DNA from: Utricularia gibba
Taxonomy: Eukaryota; Streptophyta; Magnoliopsida; Lamiales; Lentibulariaceae
Direction of reading: 5' to 3'
Assembly: GCA_002189035.1 (NCBI GenBank)
Contig: NEEC01000014.1
Coordinates: 1,366,501-1,430,500 of the forward strand
Length of the DNA stretch: 64,000 bases
The notes under the pieces were generated by a model. It saw only the letters and a program-made list of their open reading frames with translations. It had not been told where the DNA came from and searched no databases. The translations under genes and the position numbers were made by a program. Below are positions 33,875 through 44,668 of this stretch, piece by piece; the stretch's first letter is position 1; each line of letters begins with the position of its first letter.

Positions 33875-35298
33875 TCAATGTGATCCATCATCTGAACCAG
33901 CTTCAGAAGACTGCAGCAAGCCCTGATCTTGCTTCTGTAGTTCTTTCAATCGCCCCTTTGCGTATAATGTGCAGATCACTGTGGTGGCTACTGATGTGCA
34001 CAGGCCAATGATGTTCACCACAATCTGTCCAGGAGTCATAGAGGGGCGGTCCTGTGAGGCTTCGGCCAATGTCATTATCATGATTCCACTGCAGATGAAC
34101 AAGCAAACTGTGTTAATTTAGTGGAGCTGCTTGATAACCAAAGCAGAATGTCAGATTCTGTCACTGGTCAAGCAGAAGCAATCATGCGAAAGCAATTGGA
34201 CATGGAGTTAGAAGATTTACGTGTAAATGGAGATGAATATTTCAGGTACCATCCCCACCAGGGAACCGAGGAGATAAGGTCCATACTTCACTGTGGTAGC
34301 CGAAGCAAGGTAGTTGTATGCTACATTAGGGATAGGTGAAACTCTTATTAAAGCAACAACTCGGCATTGATGAAACCAGTCCCCCTCTCCAGCAAGTTTT
34401 ATTGAAGCAGCATTCTTTGTGTATCGTTCTAGATATTCCTGTATGTAACAGACATTTTGATGTCACAGCAACAGGTCTACCTTAACCAGTTTGAACAAAA
34501 CTAGCTAGGAAAATATACATACATGGATTTTGTCTGTGAAAAGTGAACCAATGAAATAGGGAAGAGAGAGGCCAAATATCAATCCTCCAACGATGAGTAG
34601 AAACCCCAAACCGTATCCAAACGTCATGCCGCTGACCCACATTGATGGTGCTGAAGGCATAAGAAGGGATGGAAGTATTGCAAGGCAACCAAAAACAATG
34701 AGAGCTACCACAGGTTTGCTGAAAGTCTTCCTCTCCCAGATTATAATGGGGAGGAGTTCCTGATGAATGTAGAGAAAACAAGATCAGATGTAGAAAGAAG
34801 AAGCATTGTAACCATTACGAGGATCTCAGTATACAAGTCAACTTGAAGGTCATAAAATCATTCATTCGAGCAACAAGAACAAACTGCTATCAAGATCAAT
34901 ATGCAAAACCAAAAAAAAAAAAATAATAACAGATGGACATTTATACATGCCCATGGCTGGCTGAGGAACCACAAAAAGATGCATTAATGACACACACAAC
35001 GTACGGATACATAATGGAGAAAGATTTGAACTTGCAGTAGATGTATGAGAGAGAGAACCTTATCCATCAAGAACGGCCCGACCCATTTCACGATTACCGC
35101 AGCCAGTAAACCAACAGCCAATACTACCAGCCCCAGCTTCACCCACCACCACAAGGATCCACGCCCGCCTCTACAACGATCGTTGCCCACTTCCTCATCC
35201 CCAACACTTTCTGCATCGGAGGCAATGCCGCGGCCCTCTTCCAATTTCACGTAATCTCCCAATAGTGCAGAATATTTATCTTCAGCGATGGTACCCAT
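33875..35298 (-). CDS. VTT-domain (SNARE-associated Golgi / TVP38-TMEM64 family) membrane protein
   Basis: Integral membrane protein of the DedA/VTT superfamily; relatives act in lipid scrambling and membrane trafficking, but this plant member's job is unknown to me. Four exons, 35298-35059, 34759-34523, 34438-34221 and 34088-33875, give 302 residues with an intact frame. The ATG at 35298 opens MGTIAEDKYSALLGDYVKLE. Hydrophobic segments are WWWVKLGLVVLAVGLLAAVI (about 55-75), VVALIVFGCLAILPSLL, FGYGLGFLLIVGGLIFGLSL, a central segment, and IVVNIIGLCTSVATTVICTL near the end. The VTT signature is seen as PSAPSMWVSGMTFGYGLGFL, KLAGEGDWFHQCRVVALIRV and YGPYLLGSLVGMVPEIFI. In Arabidopsis the homologue (At4g22850) is next to BASS6, as here. 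Confidence 0.88.
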
Positions 35299-35896
35299 CC
35301 CCAACCCTTTTCCGATGGATCAGACTCGTCGAATCTGCGGGTTTGATTCAGAAAATGGCAATGCCCAGAAGCCCGAAAAGACAAGCGATTGGACCAGATA
35401 ATATGGATGGGTATGATCGCCTAACTTTGATTATTGCCGCGTGCACGCGACGAATCGTCAACGGGAATGAAGTGCACTGAGGGAACAACAGAAAGGAATG
35501 GCGAAGAAGTGGGTAAGATTCGCAAGCCACACGGCAACCCAGATGGTAAAATTGGTTCTTGGATCTAACGCTTATCGCGATTAAACCAGGGAGCTGGAAT
35601 TTGTTTAACCGGCGATCTAGCAGGTTCTTCCTCGACGTGGAGACGACGGTGGGACCACCGGCGTTGCTTCGCCGCCACGTTGAGAATTTTTCCCCCAAAA
35701 GCTTTGCGTTGGCCTGAAACTCTTAAACAACGAAATAACTTATCAAGAATGGAAAAAGTAAAAAAATAAATCAATGATGGAGAATAAATCATCCTTAAAA
35801 ATAGATTATTATTTTTTTAATGTACTGTGCTCTCGACTTTTTCGCCGTTGCCGGCGTGGAGAGCAGCGGTTGTTGGAACTAACGGAATGAACGCCG
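35299..35896. other. Divergent promoter region, VTT gene and BASS6
   Basis: Upstream regions of two diverging genes in about 600 bases. An AT-rich patch is at 35740-35825. ORFs in it show no family similarity. Confidence 0.5.
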
Positions 35897-38109
35897 ATGG
35901 AATGCTTCTGCTCCGCCGCAGCAGTTACCAATTTTCCTTTGCTGGAGGGAGTCTCCGGAGGGAGGCCGCCAAAATTTCCTTTCTCTGCCTGCGGAGCCCC
36001 ATTGATTTTTGTGGTCGATTCTTCTTATTCGCTTCCCTTGGAAATTCGCATCTTTGAATTGATTGGTGAAATTCTGATTAATGCAGGATTGAGGCACTCG
36101 CGCTCTTCATTGGATCTTGATTTATGTAAATATTACGTCTTTAGTACTTTTATTTGTGATCGTTGTGCTGATGTTCTCTTCATCCGAAAGGTGCTTCCTG
36201 ACTAAATTTTTGATGGGAAGTCAAGTTGCAGGTGGGCGTTCCAGAACCTTCATTGCTGCCCAGTCTGCGCCTGGAAATGTACCGGAGCCGTCGCCTTTCA
36301 GTAATGTATCAGAATCAGAAATTCCTGAGGTACGTATCTATCTCTTGCGTGATCCTTCTTGACTCTGTATCAAAAAAATTTTGAGTTAATGTTCTATCGT
36401 TTTGTCTTTCTCGTGTCGTATGATGAATAAGAATGGGCCGTCTCGACACTGCCGCCATTCATGAACTGTCCATTTCCGTATCATTACAAGATTTAGCAGT
36501 ATTACATAAAACTGGTTGCTCTTTTACTTTATGCTGTCTGTAAATGAGTGCTTTCCAGTATGCAAATGGTGATCAAGATGCATAAAACCTTGTCATTGCT
36601 TTATCTTGTCAGGTTCAAGAGAAGAGTAAATTTATGAATGTTTTAAAAGGAGCTAGCTCTTTTCTGCCTCAAGCAGTTTTAGCAAGTACTGTGTTAGCTG
36701 TGATATACCCTCCTTCGTTCACCTGGTTCTCTAACAGGTTGGTGGAATTCCAAGTTATGGAATCATATTCTTCACATATTTTTGAATGTGGTGTTGCGTT
36801 CGTAACTAATGATTTAGGTTTTGATATTTAGGTATTATGCTCCAGCTTTAGGCTTCCTGATGTTTGCAGTTGGAGTCAATTCAAATGAAAAGGATTTTTT
36901 GGAAGCATTGGGTCGGCCATCAGCCATTCTTGTTGGCTACATTGGACAGTTTGTGGTGAAACCTCTGTTGGGATATCTTTTCGGTTATATTTCAATGACA
37001 GTTCTCGGTATGCCAAATTCGCTAGGTAATTTAAGTTTTAAAGACCCAAAAATGCTTCCAGTTCCATCTACTTCCAGGTTCACATGTTATTTTACTGCAG
37101 CTGCTGGAATAATGTTGACTTCTTGTGTTAGCGGAGCGCAGCTCTCAAATTATGCAACTTTCCTAACTGATCCAGCCATGGCGCCTCTTAGCATTGTCAT
37201 GACATCCTTGTCCACTGCTACTGCTGTGTTTGTTACTCCACTCTTGTCCTTCCTGCTTATTGGTCAAAGGCTACCAGTGGATGTAAAAGGAATGATTGCC
37301 AATATCCTACAAATTGTGGTTACACCTATTGTAACTGGATTACTTTTGAATAGGTGCATATCCGCTCTTACACTGTTGTTGTTTATTTCTAATCTTCCTC
37401 AGAACCACTTTGAGATCTGCCACCTTATTTGTTTATGTTACGAATAGCCACTCACTTCTTCTTTGATCTGCAGATTTTTTCCTAAAATTTGTGATGCAAT
37501 TCGACCGTTCCTGCCATTGCTTTCAGTTTTTGTAACCACTCTTTGCGTTGGATCCCCACTTGCTATCAACGTGAATTCGATATTGTCCCCTTCTGGGTTC
37601 TCTGTGCTGCTCTTGGTGATTGCATTTCACCTGTCTGCATTTGCCGGGGATATGTTCTTGCTGGTCTTATTCTCCGTGATTCTCGCAATGCCAAAGCTTT
37701 ACAGAGAACACTATCTTATGAGACAGGTTGTTACCACTGCTCTCTCTCAATCATCTTGAGATGAAGTAGAATCAGTTCCCAGCCAGGCGCTTAGACAATG
37801 GCATCTCCACCAAATATTACTCGGAACGATTATAGTTTTCTTGCAACTCAAGTTGTTTAACTGATTCCCCGCCATCTTACAGGAATGCAGAGCAGTCTTT
37901 TGGCACTCGCATTAGCAAACAAATTCTTCCCAGATCCACTCGTCAGCATTCCCCCAGCTATTTCTGTAAGTTTCCTTGGAGATGTTCATCTGTAATTTCT
38001 TGCAAAAAGTCACAAATTTTGATTCGTATTTATGCAGACCGTTACTATGTCACTGATGGGATTCGCCTTAGTAATGCTGTGGACACAAAAGGGAGACAGA
38101 ATTTCATAA
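35897..38109 (+). CDS. BASS6: BASS6-type plastid transporter (bile acid:sodium symporter family)
   Basis: Multi-pass transporter of the chloroplast envelope; Arabidopsis BASS6 exports glycolate in photorespiration. My model has exons 35897-36125, 36232-36329, 36613-36737, 36832-37007, 37101-37353, 37474-37726, 37883-37965 and 38038-38109, about 429 residues. The N-terminus (tentative start) is serine/arginine-rich as in a transit peptide. Membrane segments include FLPQAVLASTVLAVIYPPSF, YYAPALGFLMFAVGVNS, AILVGYIGQFVVKPLLGYLF, GIMLTSCVSGAQLSNYATFL, FVTPLLSFLLIGQ, PFLPLLSVFVTTLCVGSPLA and FSVLLLVIAFHLSAF, then MQSSLLALALANKFF and MSLMGFALVMLW. Oddity: at 37645-37649 (GCCGGGGATATG) the frame slips. 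One extra G joins AFHLSAFA to YVLAGLIL and ALQRTLSYETG and makes the exon phase right. Assignment to BASS6 over other BASS members rests partly on its neighbour. Confidence 0.8.
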
Positions 38110-39669
38110 CCTGCACCACTCCTCAGCAATTTGAATCCAAGTAATCCAGACAGAGAGAGGAAGGCTATTCCTTGCTCTTGGCTGAAGACTTGATACATTC
38201 TAAAAATGCTACATCTTATTGACACTTCTAGCAAGTTAGATGCAACTTGTTATGCAATATCACACCCAACAACACTAAAACATTCCAAAGTTTTATGGAA
38301 AGCACTTTTCATGACTGTAAGAGGGGATTGGCAGCTTGGAGCAGTGGTGTTGCTTGAATAACTAGCTATAAAGTAAGCATATTTATGTACAAGGGAAGCA
38401 TTCTGGAGACTGGCCCTTTGCTTTGCTTTACATTGAACCTACTCCATTAAAGCTAATCTACCAAGCTTCGGTCCACCAACTGCTTTCCCAATCTCTTCTG
38501 GCCCATTCTCTTTGGTCTGGTAGTCTAGTCACCAGTCGCTTCCATTCTTCCGTCTCTCTCTCAAAGCAAGTTTGTGTTGTGGGTGGCCCCATCAGATCCG
38601 AAATCTCCCATTCTCTCTCTATCCCCCCCAAGGACAAGAACATACCTTTTCTTTTCTTTTTTCTTCAGTTCAGCCTTCGCTTGTTGACAAAATTATGCCT
38701 GCTTTCTGGGATTCCTTCTTTTTTTTTCTGGGAACTGTTTGAAAACTTAAAGCTCCTTTCTTTTCTAAATTCAATGCTTGCTTTGTGGCTCAACAGCAAC
38801 AGCCTCTCCTCATTGCCTGCTCCTTGTTGATATACCCATCTTGCATCCTTCTTTTTTTTCTCTGGTTTAGCTTTTGTGGGTCTGTTTAGCTTCCTTCCGT
38901 TGGATACTACTGCGGTTGAGTTTCAGTGGTGCTCGGGTAACTACTTTGGGTGGGTTTAGTCTTTTCTTGATATTGCTGATTTTGCTTTTACAGTCTCAAA
39001 ATGTGTTCTACTTTGTGCTTCCGGTTACTGTTTTCGTGCTATCCCTCTGTCGCCGTGTTCCTTCCTTTTTTGATTCGCGTGGTGTTTGATGTCCCTCGTT
39101 TTTACCTTTACATCACGAGAGGGATCTTTTTTTTCTTGTTCTGGGTCAAAGCTTAGACTTATGTTTTACACTTTGGAATCTCTTTTCAGCTCTAAAACTC
39201 TTAGTTCTGCCTTTTGTCTTAAGCTCTGATCATTGATCAGGTTTATTTCCTTCCAAACACAGAATCTTGAGCCTGTTCTTTTCTATTTCCGATGTTCTTT
39301 TTAATGGTGGGAACAATTGATCCAGGCGCTGGCTTTTTGTTTCTCACAGATCTTATAATTCTTCCTTGATGCTGATTATTGTGGCGCTGCTTCTTCAGGG
39401 AGACATGGACTTCGCTGATGCATAGATTTCCAAACCCATAGTGCTTCTTTTTGACTTTTTCTGCTGCAATTTCACATTCTGGGTAACCCGCTGCCTAAAA
39501 AGTTACTTGTGATCTTTCTGCTTTCCTTGTCCGTGTGATTCAGTGATGCTATCCGCTTGTTTTGTTGTATGCCTTCATCGAAATCCTCTGTATTTCTGTG
39601 CTTATTGTGTATAGAATGCAACCGGGTGTAGACTAAGTAAGATTTCCTGGATCTTGCTTTGTAGGCGAA
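38110..39669. other. BASS6 3' UTR and long pyrimidine-rich upstream region of the DUF863 gene
   Basis: After the BASS6 3' UTR, about 38400-39669 is T/C-rich with many short ORFs that do not resemble proteins. It probably holds the promoter, a long 5' UTR and one or more leader introns of the DUF863 gene. No transposon features were seen. Confidence 0.5.
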
Positions 39670-41142
39670 ATGCAGTACACCAGCTATATTCCTGCGCATT
39701 ACGGAGATGGAAGTCTTAATGGAGGTGCAGGTGGCGTCATCTGGACAGGCAGTGAGAGATATGGAGATGAAAGAAGTTACGACTTTCAGTTGCAGCAGAT
39801 GCCCATGGATCGCTGCAGAAGCTACAACAAAGGCATGATTTGGTGGATAATGCAAAAGCACGAGGCAACATTTCGACTTCAGGTGCCCATTTTTTGCCTA
39901 AAGTTTTGCCTTTTATGCAACTTGCAGCTCAGGTTGTCATTGATTTTGATCCTCCACAAGGTCCAGGAGCTGCATAGACTGTATGGAAGACAGAGGGAAT
40001 TGATGGAAGAAATGAAAACGAGGCAGGATTTCTTGTGTTCACGGGCATCCGAGCTGTTGTATTCTTCTTCATCGCAAGCCTTCTCCGGTATGAATCCATC
40101 AGTGTTACAGGAAATGAGCTGGCTTCTGGGGCTGCAACCACTGAGTCAATTTCCGGAGCCGACGACCGGAAATGTTCCCAGATCATCTGTGAATATTCAA
40201 GGCCACTCATTTCCAGCATCCCCAAGTAATGGAAACTTGTTTAACTCCCCTGAGCTTCCTCTCTGTGCGCAGCATGACCAGAAGGGTGAACATGAAGAAA
40301 GAAACCATTTTGAAACATCCCATCTGCACAAAGAGAAAGATGCTGATCTATGCGATTCTGATGAAATGAGAACAGGGCTTGCAATTGATCTGAACGAACC
40401 GATCCATATTGAACCACCAGTTTCTAGCTCAGCCAAGTCTGTGATTTCTGAGCAGTCTGGAGTTATAAGCTCTGATGATTTAAACTTGGTGATGGACTTC
40501 GATTTGAACTCAGTGCCTAGTAGTAGTTCCTCCGGTACAGAAATGACTCCGGTAGTGAATGGTTTCAGCCCTGTCTCTTGCTACAAAACACAGAATTTGG
40601 ATTCCAAGAACAGCCACAGGTTATCAGGAACTATACTTGAAATTGATTTGAACTCTACGGTCCTCGGAGATGAGCCTTCAGAGTTAGTTGATCCCACAAA
40701 AGATGCAGACTCCATGTATCCCGTTAGCCCAGAGAACCAGGAGGCTTCACCTCCAAGATGTGAATCGGAGGATATTGCACAAGATTCACCTCTTTCTTCA
40801 ATAGACCTTGATGTCCTAGCTGCTAGCACTTTAGTTACCATTTTGGACAAGGTAAATGGTGAGAACTGCCTCTCTTGGTTCGCTGAGATTGTCTGTTCTT
40901 CATCCGGAGGTAGTCCAAAGAATGATGAACATGAGCTTGCAGCAAACAGAAAACGCAAACCTTCTGGAAAACATGATGGTGGTCATGGAGCTTCAGCAAA
41001 AATAGACAAGCGCTGGATATTTCAAGAAAAGCCTTCATTTTCAAAAGGGATTACTAATTCAACGTGGAAGCAGCAGCACCACAGAAGCTGGGGAAAGACC
41101 GGGAAACGTGAAGGAGGTTGCAGAAGGAGAAGAATTGCTTAA
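39670..41142 (+). CDS. DUF863 family protein, function unknown
   Basis: A plant-specific DUF863 protein, probably nuclear; no established reaction. Two exons, 39670-39882 and 39961-41142, give about 464 residues. The splice joins YNKGMIWWIMQKHEATFRLQ to VQELHRLYGRQRELMEEMKT, the family's hallmark block near residues 55-90. The 78-base intron has no stop and keeps frame, so an unspliced reading would be about 490 residues. The middle is serine-rich and contains repeated DLN-type motifs (AIDLNEPI, DFDLNSVP, EIDLNST), which resemble EAR repression motifs. The end is basic (NRKRKPSGKH, GKREGGCRRRRIA), consistent with nuclear location. A role in transcriptional repression is only an inference from these motifs. 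Confidence 0.8.
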   Translation: MQYTSYIPAHYGDGSLNGGAGGVIWTGSERYGDERSYDFQLQQMPMDRCRSYNKGMIWWIMQKHEATFRLQVPIFCLKFCLLCNLQLRLSLILILHKVQELHRLYGRQRELMEEMKTRQDFLCSRASELLYSSSSQAFSGMNPSVLQEMSWLLGLQPLSQFPEPTTGNVPRSSVNIQGHSFPASPSNGNLFNSPELPLCAQHDQKGEHEERNHFETSHLHKEKDADLCDSDEMRTGLAIDLNEPIHIEPPVSSSAKSVISEQSGVISSDDLNLVMDFDLNSVPSSSSSGTEMTPVVNGFSPVSCYKTQNLDSKNSHRLSGTILEIDLNSTVLGDEPSELVDPTKDADSMYPVSPENQEASPPRCESEDIAQDSPLSSIDLDVLAASTLVTILDKVNGENCLSWFAEIVCSSSGGSPKNDEHELAANRKRKPSGKHDGGHGASAKIDKRWIFQEKPSFSKGITNSTWKQQHHRSWGKTGKREGGCRRRRIA

Positions 41143-41528
41143 ACTCAAGGCTTTTGATCAAGGGGATGCATGCTAGAAGTAACTCGAGCTAATGCTGTAG
41201 CAAGAATCTACTACCTTGTCCTAAGTTTAATGCCTGTGATTTTGTTCTGAAATTTCAGTATATTTATCTGAAACTGTATCTGTATCATCTTCTTTGGCAT
41301 TGCTGCATTGTAGGATAAGCCATAGAATATGCTGTTTTATTTCAATCCCAGATATATGCAATATGCCAAATGATAATAAAAAATCCTATACGAAATTACA
41401 ACTCCAAAACCCATCTGAGAAATCAGTCCAAAACCAACATGAAGAATAGAATCCAGCCAAAACACAATAAAACAAAACCAGTCTGCCCCCTCACATGAGT
41501 GCCCCATTGCTCTGTACGATAGCCTTCT
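41143..41528. other. Convergent 3' UTRs (DUF863 and IRKI genes)
   Basis: The two genes end facing each other. An AATAAAAAAT stretch near 41372 may serve as a poly-A signal. No gene is seen. Confidence 0.5.
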
Positions 41529-43002
41529 TCAGTGATTTTCTGATTTCTTGTCTTCATTTTCATCACCAGTACATCCATGATGGTGGTGATGATGATACCT
41601 GCAAATAACTTTACATTTCACAACATTATCATAAACATAGAATCCAGGAGCAACCATCATTCTAATCATTGATGCTCCTGCTGCTGCAACTTTCTTAGCC
41701 CCCATGTCTTCCATGTACACACTATCAAACCTTGCTCCTTTATCCACTCGAAAGATGGGTAAACAAGGATGCATGGAATTAGCTAACAAGTGCACCGACC
41801 AAATGGCTTTCGAAGCTCTGAAAAAGGATTGCAAAAGTGGTTCGGGCCAGGCTTGGTTCCATCCAAGCATACCCACAATGTCACTCATTTTTCTGTTGCA
41901 GAATTTGCTGAACTCTTCACTGAAACGCTTGGTTCCTTTACTGAGAACTTCTTCCCATGAGAGCTGATTGAGCTTGTTGAACATGGCGAAATTGGCTTCA
42001 CAATGATCTATTGGGTTCAGAATTGGGTTCGTGGAGTTTTTCTGAAAACCCACTGATTCAAAATCTTGGTAGAAAACCTGGTTTAGCAAGGCTTCCAGAT
42101 AGACAAGGGAGTTTTTGGGGTTCTTTGAAAATGACAGCTTGATTTCGTATGGTTGTAACTGAAGTGAGAGGCGCTCGTATACTTCTCCTCCCATTTGGGT
42201 CATTTGGAGAACCAGAGCACGGCTTAGGATACGAACTGATGATCTTGATTCGGAGACCATGATCAAGAAATGTTGAATCACTTTCTGTGGATCCCCAATT
42301 TTGATGCAGCCGTAGTTCAGATTGTGGCGCTGGCTACCATTGTTGCAAACTTCAAGCCCCTGTTTCAAGCTCTGGCAGTAGGCTTCAAGCTTATTCAGTT
42401 TCTTCTCAAGCTCAGCCATGGAGTACTTTAGCTTCGAAGTTTCATCGATGGCTTCATCCCTTTTCCTAGAAGCATTCACGAGCTTGTTCGAGAGCTCCGC
42501 CACCACCGTCTTCCAGTGCTCCTCCCTCGACACGACGGAGCCCCCGTCTGATGAAAAGGGACTCTTCTTAATAGACAACGAACCAAAAAATGACCTGAAA
42601 ATCCCATTCGGGCTCGGCCCCGCAAGACGGCTGTTCTCCATGGGAACAACTGAAAATCTGTCCCGGTTGCTCGGCCGGCATTTGTTGCACAAAACTCCCG
42701 CGGTGACGTCAGTTTCAGGCCGATTCTTGAAAGCCCCTTTTCCTTCAGAATGCAAAGGAGTTGGGTAATGCTCGTAATCACTTCCTCCAAAACTATTCGG
42801 GAACTCATTCTCTTCGTCACCTTCCACAATCTGCAAACCACACAAAAAATAAACACAGAGAAAGAAAATACACAACACCCACAAACCAGAACCATCAAAT
42901 ACAAATCCAGAAACAGAAACAAGCACTTACAGGGGTGAATTGAGAAGGGCAATGAGGAGAAAAAGAAGCTTTTGAGGACGACGAAGTGGTCATGGGCTTC
43001 AT
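41529..43002 (-). CDS. IRKI: IRK-interacting protein (DUF641/GIL1 family)
   Basis: A plant-specific DUF641 protein similar to Arabidopsis IRK-INTERACTING PROTEIN, which binds the receptor-like kinase IRK; relatives (GIL1) act in light-dependent gravitropism. Two exons, 43002-42931 and 42830-41529, give 457 residues. After a Ser-rich N-terminus, residues of about 125-170 are a coiled coil (EEHWKTVVAELSNKLVNASR, KLKYSMAELEKKLNKLEAYC). The conserved core follows: VIQHFLIMVSESRSSVRILS, FSKNPKNSLVYLEALLNQVF, DHCEANFAMFNKLNQLSWEE, MLGWNQAWPEPLLQSFFRAS and WSVHLLANSMHPCLPIFRVD. Near the C-terminus is VAPGFYVYDNVVKCKV, followed by six histidines. The frame is intact. The first of two near Mets was taken as start. 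Confidence 0.87.
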
Positions 43003-43967
43003 CTGAATCAATGAACCTTTATTTCGTATCTCCCAAGGAATAAAAAGATTCCAAATGTTTGTATTGTGTGGCATGGGGTTGCCCTCAAATATTTGCAATC
43101 CTCCATCGTGATGACTTTGCAGAGCTGAAAGTGGAGGAATTTAATGCAATGTTCAGCTACCCAGCGAGTCGCCATGGACAAAAGCACTAAATGAGGAAAG
43201 GGAAATGTGTGGGGTCCACTTACGCGCTCTTGCCGGAGCCCCCGCCCACCGGAACGTTGTCATTGGTGCGTGCGAACACGAGGGTGACGCGTTGAGGAAG
43301 TGAGTAATGAAAATGATCAATTTAAATACTAATTTACAACACGCCGAATTTTAGGGGTTTTTTTTTTTAATAAAAAAATGAGAAAGTTGTAATAAAAACT
43401 AAATAATTTAATTATCAAATTTTCAAATTATAAAAAAAAAACACATGAATTTGTAACAAAGACTTAAATAGTTTTCATAATTTTTAAAAATTGAATTGGT
43501 TCACATGAATCAACTCTAATTTCAAAACTAATAAAATTTTGTATTAGGATTTTTCGCATTCGTATATAAAATTTGTCGAATCGAAATCTATCATTAATGT
43601 TATATAATAATACATGATTAAAGTCAAAATTAGTTAGTTTTAATAAAATGAAAATTTAAATATATAATTTCATAAGTTTATGGTAAATTTTTATAAAAGA
43701 AGTAAGTTGAAGGGTGTAGTGCAATTTTAAAACTTGAAAACTAAGGTCTTTATACTGATTGTAATTTATAGTGATGAAGCCAAACTCTACTAAAAAATAA
43801 ATATACATTGCGTTTTATTTGTATGAAATACATAATTTTGGACCCATAATTGGGCCTCAAAGCCCAACACTGTTTTCTTTTTTTGGGGGGTAGGTTTGCT
43901 CGAGCATCATCTCCCAAAAGGGAATCATTCGCGTCGGCAAAAATACCAGTGAAGTGTAGGTGGCTAT
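43003..43967. other. IRKI promoter and AT-rich spacer
   Basis: Upstream region of IRKI to about 43300, then AT-rich sequence to about 43850 and the 3' UTR of the DUF1442 gene. No coding or transposon signal was recognised. Confidence 0.5.
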
Positions 43968-44668
43968 TCACATAGGGATCAGCTGCTTACGAAGGCTGTT
44001 GCACTGGCCGGAGGCCTCTGCACCGGTGGCACCGACATAGGCAATGTCCAGGCCATTGCCGACCGGCAGAAACACCGTCTTAACTATCGGAGATCCCCAT
44101 CCGAGGACGCTCCGCCACCGGAAATCATTGGCGAAGGCGGAGCTAGCGTTCTTGCACATCAAAACCGCCCCCCTGTTTCCAAGTTTGGCAGCCCTCAACG
44201 CTCTCATGAAGTCTCCCCGGCTGCAATCCACCACTAGGAAATCGACGCCGGCTAGGGCTTTGATGGTCGTATCCATCTGCCCAATGATTACTTCCGCCCC
44301 CACGCCCGATCTCTCCATCACCGCCGAGTACTCCGATGAGGACTCCTCATCAGGGACAACGCAGACGTGCCGTGCTCCAGTACGGCGAGTGGCCATCGCC
44401 AGGCCGACGCTGGTGGCGGTGGCGCCGCCCCGGCTCCACGTCTCAACGATCAGGGAAGCGTTCCACCCGGCAGCCATGGCCGACACAAGCTCCGCAACGC
44501 TAGATGGCCGGCAGTCCCCACACTGCATACACAGAAAACGGAAATTAGAGCAGAGAATCCCACACAGAGAGTCGGTTTTTTTTCATGATCGGAACTCACT
44601 GCTTTCACGGTGTCGATGTAAGCCTCCAAGGCGGCCTCCGGCGACCAAACCAACTCCATTTCCTCCAT
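43968..44668 (-). CDS. DUF1442 family protein (Rossmann/methyltransferase-like fold)
   Basis: A 207-residue plant DUF1442 protein in two exons, 44668-44600 and 44522-43968. The N-terminus MEEMELVWSPEAALEAYIDT plus VAELVSAMAAGWNASLIVET and ATATSVGLAMATRRTGARHV is the family signature. VDFLVVDCSRGDFMRALRAA and GAVLMCKNA follow. The layout suggests a SAM-binding Rossmann-like fold, but catalytic activity has not, to my knowledge, been shown. The frame is intact. The start at 44668 is preferred over the Met three codons later because it is first in the exon; the two are indistinguishable by sequence. Confidence 0.83.

Noticed and set aside
41560-41600. Six-histidine stretch near the IRKI C-terminus as an artificial tag
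   Set aside because: It is encoded by mixed codons in a natural exon and is followed by further native residues; a simple repeat is the better explanation.
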